Positions 6,630 through 10,507 of a stretch of DNA of 10,507 bases are shown here, in pieces. Below the pieces are notes generated by a model. The model saw only the letters and a list, made by a program, of their open reading frames with translations, did no database searches and was not told the DNA's origin. Position 1 is the first letter of the stretch, and each line of letters begins with the position of its first letter. Location: the NCBI GenBank assembly GCA_017380955.1, contig JAFOCZ010000028.1, positions 1 through 10,507 of the forward strand. Reading direction: 5' to 3'. A program made the position numbers and the translations under genes. This DNA is from Alistipes sp. (GTDB lineage: Bacteria > Bacteroidota > Bacteroidia > Bacteroidales > Rikenellaceae).

Positions 6630-7616
6630 ATGAAAGTCAGTGTTAAATATATAGTAACCTTATCTATATTTATAGTGGTGCTATTTATCGGAGGGTATAT
6701 CTTTGTGCGATATCTGCATCGCATAAACCAACCTATTATCGAGGGCGTTGTAGAGTGTCGTACCTACCGTGCATCCTCGAAACTCCCGGGGCGTATAGAC
6801 TCGCTATTTGTGGCGGAGGGCGATTGGGTGGAGCGTGGTGAGTTGCTCTACACGATATCTACGCCCGAACTCGATGCTAAGTTGCGTCAGGTGGCAGCAT
6901 TGGAGGCCGCTGCTGAGGCTCTAAACCTTGAGGTGGAGCACGGTGTACGTAAGGAGGAGATTGTCGCGGCGCGCAACCTATGGCATAAAGCGATGGCGGG
7001 TGAGGATCTCGCGAAGAAGAGCCTGACGAGGGTGAAGAATCTATATAATAAGGGTGTCGTGCCACGTCAGCAGTATGACGAGGTGTTGGCAAACTACGAG
7101 GCTATGGTGGCTACAGCAAATGCCGCAAAGGCTGCGTATGAGATGGCTGTCGAGGGTGCTACAAAGGAACAGCGTGCCGCCGTGGCAGCAAAGGTGCGTG
7201 AGGCGCAGGCGGCTGTCGATGAGGTGAAGTCTTACTTGAGTGATGCACGCGTATATGCACCAATATCAGGACGAATATCAAATATAATATCCGAGCCAGG
7301 GGAGTTGGTGTCGTCGGGTTATCCTGTTGTGACTATCCTCGACCTTAGTGATATGTGGGTGGTGTTTAATATCAAGGAGAGTGATATGGTGGGTATTGCG
7401 TTAGGCGTGCGCTTCGATGGTTATATCCCTGCCTTAGACAAAACGTTGCAGTTTGAGGTGAATTATATAGCCTCCGAGGCAGACTTCGCGACGTGGAGTG
7501 CTACACGCGCAAGAGGTGGTTTTGATATTCGTACGTTCGAGGTACACGCGCGACCTATCGGTGATTTTAACGCTTTACTACCCGGTATGAGCGTAGTTGT
7601 TAGAGGTGTGATATAA
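6630..7616 (+). CDS. HlyD-family periplasmic adaptor (membrane fusion protein)
   Basis: The 328-residue adaptor should link the inner-membrane permeases to the TolC-type channel. One N-terminal membrane anchor (about 8-28) is followed by a first lipoyl half (about 38-78, with KLPGRIDSLFVAEGDWVERG at 51-70). A long alpha-helical hairpin covers about 80-205, and the second lipoyl half starts at ARVYAPISGRISNIISEPGE (206-225). A barrel domain follows, with WVVFNIKESD at 243-252. At the hairpin tip, RVKNLYNKGVVPRQQYDE (134-151) aligns with the channel-docking RLS motif R-x3-L-x6-S. Arg134 and Leu138 are kept, but the serine position is Pro145. Organisation is most like YhiI/YbhG-type adaptors paired with ABC-2 permeases. 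It starts 14 bases after the channel gene and ends 8 bases before the first permease. Confidence 0.92.
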   Translation: MKVSVKYIVTLSIFIVVLFIGGYIFVRYLHRINQPIIEGVVECRTYRASSKLPGRIDSLFVAEGDWVERGELLYTISTPELDAKLRQVAALEAAAEALNLEVEHGVRKEEIVAARNLWHKAMAGEDLAKKSLTRVKNLYNKGVVPRQQYDEVLANYEAMVATANAAKAAYEMAVEGATKEQRAAVAAKVREAQAAVDEVKSYLSDARVYAPISGRISNIISEPGELVSSGYPVVTILDLSDMWVVFNIKESDMVGIALGVRFDGYIPALDKTLQFEVNYIASEADFATWSATRARGGFDIRTFEVHARPIGDFNALLPGMSVVVRGVI

Positions 7617-7624
7617 CATTGCTT

Positions 7625-8800
7625 ATGAGTCTGTTTTGCAATATATTACATTCGTTTATCCGAGAACTGCAAGAGGTGGCACGTAACCGCCTATATCGCG
7701 CCATACTTATCGTTATACCGCTGGTGATGATACTCTTCTTTACCACGATGTTTTATAGTGGTGAGATTGTAGATTTGCCTATAGTGGTAGTTGATAAATC
7801 CAATTCCCCTATGTCGCACAAGTTGGTGAGTATGGTGGATGCTACTCGAGGTGTAAAGGTTGTGGATGAGGCGCAGTCTATTGCCAAGGCAGAACAACTT
7901 TTGCGTCGTGGCGAGGTGCTGTCTATCGTTTATATAAATAGCGATTTTGAGTCGTCTATCCTACGCGGTGAGCCTACAAAAGTGGAGTGTTATCTGCTCG
8001 GCACAAATATCTCGGCAGATGGGGTTATAGAGCGCGATGTGCAGCAAGCGGTGATGACCTTTTCGGCGGGGGTGTCACTTAGTAGACTGCAGGCTTCGGG
8101 TGTTGGATATGATGAAGCAATGGTTGAGATAATGCCGATTAATATTCACAGTAACATAGTGGCAAACCCGTATCTAAACTATGGCTATTACCTCGCTCCG
8201 CTCTTTATGTTTATGGGCGTGGTTATACTTACGGTTGTGTCTACGGTTTATGCCTTTGGTCGTGAGTTGCGTGACGCTACGGCGCGTGAGTGGCTCGCTA
8301 CATCGAATAACTCACTCGTTGCAGCGGTAGTAGGCAAGATGCTACCTGCAACCATTGTTATGAGCGTTATGATGGAGTTCGTATTATTTATCCTGGTTGT
8401 TGTAATGGGTATGGAGTGTGTGGGAAGTTATCTGTTTTTGAGTTTAAGTATTCTGTTGTTTGTGCTTGCGTATCAGTCTGTTGCGATAGTCATAATCTCC
8501 CTCGCTGCCAACCTGAGATTAGGTTTGTCGCTGGGTGGCGGTTATGCCGTTATGGCGTTCACATTCTCGGGTATAACATTCCCTGTGTCGGCGATGTATC
8601 CTGCTGTACAACCACTATCAAAACTCTTTCCACTGAGTTATTTTAGTGATATCTTCATTGATCAAATGATGCTTGGCGTGCCTATATCATACGATGTCCC
8701 AAAGGTTGGTGTCCTGTTGGTTTTCATTGCTCTTATAGTGTTGGTGTGGCAGAGGCTTGATAGGGTAGTGAGAAATGAAATGTATTGGAGAAGAAGTTGA
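7625..8800 (+). CDS. ABC-2 type exporter permease, first of a pair
   Basis: This is a 391-residue inner-membrane protein of the ABC2_membrane_3 (YhhJ/YbhR-like) group. One membrane segment (about 24-44) is followed by a large extracytoplasmic domain (about 45-185, starting IVDLPIVVVDKSNSPMSHKL). Five further hydrophobic segments lie near 189-211, 240-261, 268-296, 303-325 and 361-376. The sequence NPYLNYGYYLAPLFMF (181-196) before segment 2 is typical of the family. No Walker A, signature or Walker B motif is present, so ATP hydrolysis must come from another protein. The ATG at 7625 is favoured over an in-frame TTG at 7619. The next gene is a clear paralogue: IVVVDKSNSPMS here matches IAVVDDDNSPTS there, so the two probably form a heterodimer born from tandem duplication. 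Confidence 0.9.
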   Translation: MSLFCNILHSFIRELQEVARNRLYRAILIVIPLVMILFFTTMFYSGEIVDLPIVVVDKSNSPMSHKLVSMVDATRGVKVVDEAQSIAKAEQLLRRGEVLSIVYINSDFESSILRGEPTKVECYLLGTNISADGVIERDVQQAVMTFSAGVSLSRLQASGVGYDEAMVEIMPINIHSNIVANPYLNYGYYLAPLFMFMGVVILTVVSTVYAFGRELRDATAREWLATSNNSLVAAVVGKMLPATIVMSVMMEFVLFILVVVMGMECVGSYLFLSLSILLFVLAYQSVAIVIISLAANLRLGLSLGGGYAVMAFTFSGITFPVSAMYPAVQPLSKLFPLSYFSDIFIDQMMLGVPISYDVPKVGVLLVFIALIVLVWQRLDRVVRNEMYWRRS

Positions 8801-8801
8801 T

Positions 8802-9983
8802 ATGAAAAGCGCAAATAGTTGTAATATAAATAGTTTCTTTGCTGTTGTAAGACAGGAGTTTAAGATGATATTTACCGATAGCGGAGTGCTTCTGATTCTT
8901 GTCTTTGCGATGCTTATCTACACCACAATATACTCTTTGGCGTATGGTAATGAGGTTGTCCGTAATGTGGCTATTGCCGTGGTGGATGACGATAACAGCC
9001 CCACGAGTCGCACGCTGGTGAATGGTCTGCGCTCGGGACCTAATACCGAGGTTAGGTACGAGGTGAGTACTCTTGCCGAAGCAAAGTCTTTGTTCTACTC
9101 GCGTGATGTGTTTGGTGTAGTGGTGATACCCGATGGCTTTGAGCGCGATGTCTTTGCAGGTAAGGTCGCTAACATCGCCACAATACTCGACGGAAGCCAT
9201 CTGCTTCTATATCGCCAAGTCCTTGAACAAGCGACAAAAGATGCTCTCACCAACGGCGCAACTATAGAGGTTATGCGATTGGTATCTAAAGGAGCAAATG
9301 ATATCGAGGCAATGGAAATTGCGCAACCTGTCGCCTATGATGGTCATACTTTGCATAATCCATCGATGGGCTACGGCTCGTTTGTTATGCCCTCTATCGT
9401 TGTGGTAATCATACAACAGACGCTCCTTATTGGCTTGGCGATGCTTGGCGTTCGGCGTAGAGAGCGACCGATGATACAACTAAATCCAATAATGAGCGTC
9501 GTGGCTAAGATATTGGTTTATATGATTATATATGGCATTAACTTAACCATTATATTGGGTATTGTATGGCCTATTTTTGGTTTCCCATACGAGGGTGAAA
9601 CCTCGGATGTTATCGTTGTTTTTGCGCTCTATATCATTGCCTCATCGGCTCTTGGACTCTCGTTGTCGCACCTCTTTGCCAAGCGTGAAACGCCGCTTAT
9701 GCTCCTGCTGTGGAGTTCTGTGCCGATACTCCTTCTTGCCGGAGTCTCCTATCCCAAGGAGGCGTTCCCAGGGTGGTTGTATATTCTTGGTAAGATATTC
9801 CCAAGTAGCAGCGCGGTAAACGCCTATGTTAATATAGGTACTGCCGGAGCGTCGCTTACGGATGTGTCTACAGATGTTGTGATATTGCTGATTCTTGCAA
9901 TTGTTTATACTACTATCGCAATCCTCGCTGAGAAAAGTATGCTTAGCCACAATATTCATATCAGTGATAATCAGTGTGTTTAA
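8802..9983 (+). CDS. ABC-2 type exporter permease, second of a pair
   Basis: This 393-residue inner-membrane protein has the same ABC2_membrane_3 layout as its upstream neighbour. A first membrane segment (about 28-47) is followed by an extracytoplasmic domain (about 50-190, with VAIAVVDDDNSPTSRTLVNG). Hydrophobic segments follow near 194-216, 233-256, 268-290, 298-315 and 357-377. The family motif NPSMGYGSFVMPSIVVVI (186-203) and SYPKEAFPGWLYILGKIFPS (316-335) are present. There is no nucleotide-binding domain. The ATG at 8802, one base after the previous stop, is preferred. An in-frame ATG at 8775 would overlap the previous gene by 26 bases and add nine polar residues. It is the last gene of the operon: a 99-base gap with a tRNA promoter follows. 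No strong terminator hairpin is visible after the stop. Confidence 0.9.
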   Translation: MKSANSCNINSFFAVVRQEFKMIFTDSGVLLILVFAMLIYTTIYSLAYGNEVVRNVAIAVVDDDNSPTSRTLVNGLRSGPNTEVRYEVSTLAEAKSLFYSRDVFGVVVIPDGFERDVFAGKVANIATILDGSHLLLYRQVLEQATKDALTNGATIEVMRLVSKGANDIEAMEIAQPVAYDGHTLHNPSMGYGSFVMPSIVVVIIQQTLLIGLAMLGVRRRERPMIQLNPIMSVVAKILVYMIIYGINLTIILGIVWPIFGFPYEGETSDVIVVFALYIIASSALGLSLSHLFAKRETPLMLLLWSSVPILLLAGVSYPKEAFPGWLYILGKIFPSSSAVNAYVNIGTAGASLTDVSTDVVILLILAIVYTTIAILAEKSMLSHNIHISDNQCV

Positions 9984-10024
9984 TATTTTGCTAATAAAAT
10001 AATTTAAAAATAATTGTATAAAAT

Positions 10025-10055
10025 TTTGCAGAATAGAAAAAAGTGTGTATATTTG
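10025..10055 (+). promoter_or_regulatory. Bacteroidota-type promoter of tRNA-His
   Basis: TTTG (10025-10028), a 19-base spacer and TATATTTG (10048-10055) match the phylum consensus exactly. The tRNA begins 28 bases past the -7 element, leaving a short 5' leader for RNase P to remove. The tRNA therefore has its own promoter and need not depend on the efflux operon. Confidence 0.8.
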
Positions 10056-10082
10056 CATCCGATTTGATAAGCAAATCATATG

Positions 10083-10156
10083 GTGGATGTAGCTCAGTCG
10101 GTTAGAGTAGAGGATTGTGGTTCCTAAGGTCGTGGGTTCGAATCCCATCTTCCACC
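10083..10156 (+). tRNA. tRNA-His (anticodon GTG)
   Basis: A full cloverleaf can be drawn: acceptor 10083-10089 with 10149-10155, D arm 10092-10108, anticodon arm 10110-10126 with GTG at 10117-10119, and T arm 10132-10148 with TTCGAAT. Histidine identity is supported by an encoded G at -1 (10082) opposite C73 (10156). The 3' CCA is not fully encoded (CA then A follow C73), so it must be added afterwards. Pairing is imperfect: T-T at acceptor pair 6 (10088/10150), G-A at the first anticodon-stem pair (10110/10126), and G-T at D-stem 10092/10108. The promoter and terminator argue for a working gene. A second, degenerate histidine tRNA copy is an alternative. Confidence 0.88.
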
Positions 10157-10165
10157 CAAGCAAAT

Positions 10166-10196
10166 AAACCTTGCAACGAAAGTTGTGAGGTTTTTT
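10166..10196 (+). terminator. Rho-independent terminator of tRNA-His
   Basis: AAACCTTGCAAC (10166-10177) pairs with GTTGTGAGGTTT (10182-10193) over twelve positions, two of them wobbles. The loop is the GNRA tetraloop GAAA, and the T run reaches 10196. It begins nine bases after the mature tRNA end. Confidence 0.85.
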
Positions 10197-10213
10197 GTTA
10201 TATCTATATCAGA

Positions 10214-10238
10214 GGTGTATGTGGTGGCACATCATACC
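10214..10238. repeat. Imperfect hairpin between the two terminators
   Basis: GGTGTATGTG (10214-10223) pairs with CACATCATACC (10228-10238) over ten positions with one wobble and one bulged C, closing the loop GTGG. There is no following T run, so it is not a terminator. Its role is unknown and it may be chance. Confidence 0.3.
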
Positions 10239-10251
10239 ATTAATATATAAG

Positions 10252-10282
10252 CAAGGCTACCGAAAAATCGGTAGCCTTGTTT
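10252..10282. terminator. Strong bidirectional terminator between tRNA-His and the S1/P1-type nuclease gene
   Basis: CAAGGCTACCGA (10252-10263) and TCGGTAGCCTTG (10268-10279) form a perfect 12-bp stem with loop AAAA. A short T run (TTTGTG) follows on the plus strand, and CTTATATATT follows on the minus strand. It lies nine bases past the stop codon of the minus-strand nuclease gene, whose transcript it most likely ends. Confidence 0.85.
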
Positions 10283-10287
10283 GTGTT

Positions 10288-10507
10288 CTAATATATCTCC
10301 TCGAGGAGTTTGGCGAGGCGGAGACCGCCTTTTAAGAGTTGTTGTTCGATGACGGGAGCGTAGAGCGCTACGTAGTCATACGAGAGGTTGCCGCCGATTG
10401 TAGAGCGCTCATAGATGTCGTGGGCGAGGAGCACGGTCTCCTCAATCCAATCGTTAGGAGTGCCCTGTGTTAGCATCTTCTGTTGCTTTTTGTTCGCGCG
10501 GTCTATA
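10288..10507 (-). CDS. S1/P1-type nuclease, C-terminal fragment (5' end beyond window)
   Basis: The frame is open from the stop at 10288-10290 to the right edge without a stop, so the gene starts outside; an internal Met codon at 10476 should not be taken as the start. The 72 or so visible residues contain WIEETVLLAHDIYE, then SYDYVALYAPVIEQQLLKGG and LRLAKLLEEIY at the end. This resembles the last helices of the S1/P1 nuclease family, where W-x-E-S/E-x-x-L-A, Y, P-x-V/I-E-x-Q-L and G-x-R-L-A-x-x-L recur. Full members are about 260 residues, zinc-dependent and usually secreted or periplasmic. The zinc ligands lie in the missing part. The call rests on the C-terminal pattern alone. Confidence 0.7.
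   Translation of the reverse strand, partial: IDRANKKQQKMLTQGTPNDWIEETVLLAHDIYERSTIGGNLSYDYVALYAPVIEQQLLKGGLRLAKLLEEIY

Noticed and set aside
9940..9980. Repeated CAGTG near the end of the second permease as a possible regulatory repeat
   Set aside because: It is only two short direct copies within coding sequence, not more than chance.
9642..10163. 173-codon minus-strand frame
   Set aside because: It runs across the tRNA-His gene and antisense to the second permease, so it is a chance frame.

Overview
The window looks like chromosomal DNA from the phylum Bacteroidota, most likely order Bacteroidales. An Alistipes-like (Rikenellaceae) source is my guess from general resemblance only. The main evidence is three promoters with the phylum-specific form TTTG-N19/20-TAnnTTTG, ahead of ettA, a CapA-like lipoprotein gene and a tRNA gene. 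Strong Shine-Dalgarno sequences are not evident, and the protein families fit: a DcaP-type porin, rubrerythrin, and a TolC/HlyD/ABC-2 operon.

Layout, left to right. Positions 1-1548 (minus) hold an ABC-F translation factor, EttA, cut by the left edge. A 125-bp divergent region follows, in which the two promoters overlap a palindrome. Rubrerythrin (1674-2255, plus) ends at a hairpin terminator that it shares with the convergent gene 2304-3368 (minus), a CapA/PgsA-type metallophosphatase-fold lipoprotein. Positions 3422-3671 are non-coding and bounded by 18-bp inverted repeats, like a miniature mobile element. Next is a DcaP-like outer-membrane porin (3737-5050, minus). It diverges from a four-gene plus-strand operon: TolC-type outer-membrane channel (5182-6615), HlyD-type adaptor (6630-7616) and two paralogous ABC-2 permeases (7625-8800 and 8802-9983). 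A tRNA-His(GTG) gene with its own promoter and terminator follows (10083-10156). A strong bidirectional terminator and the C-terminal 73 codons of an S1/P1-type nuclease gene (minus) run to the right edge.

How the genes work together. The four efflux genes are spaced 1-14 bp apart and form a complete envelope-spanning export assembly, except that no ATP-binding subunit is encoded with them. The divergent porin shares a 131-bp control region with this operon, and that region contains a perfect 14-bp palindrome. The EttA/rubrerythrin pair is linked only by its shared divergent promoter region; one gene acts in translation under energy stress and the other in peroxide detoxification. I see no CRISPR array, phage genes, intact transposase or toxin-antitoxin pair. 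The least explained pieces are the inverted-repeat-bounded element at 3422-3671, the two promoter palindromes and the ATPase-less export operon.
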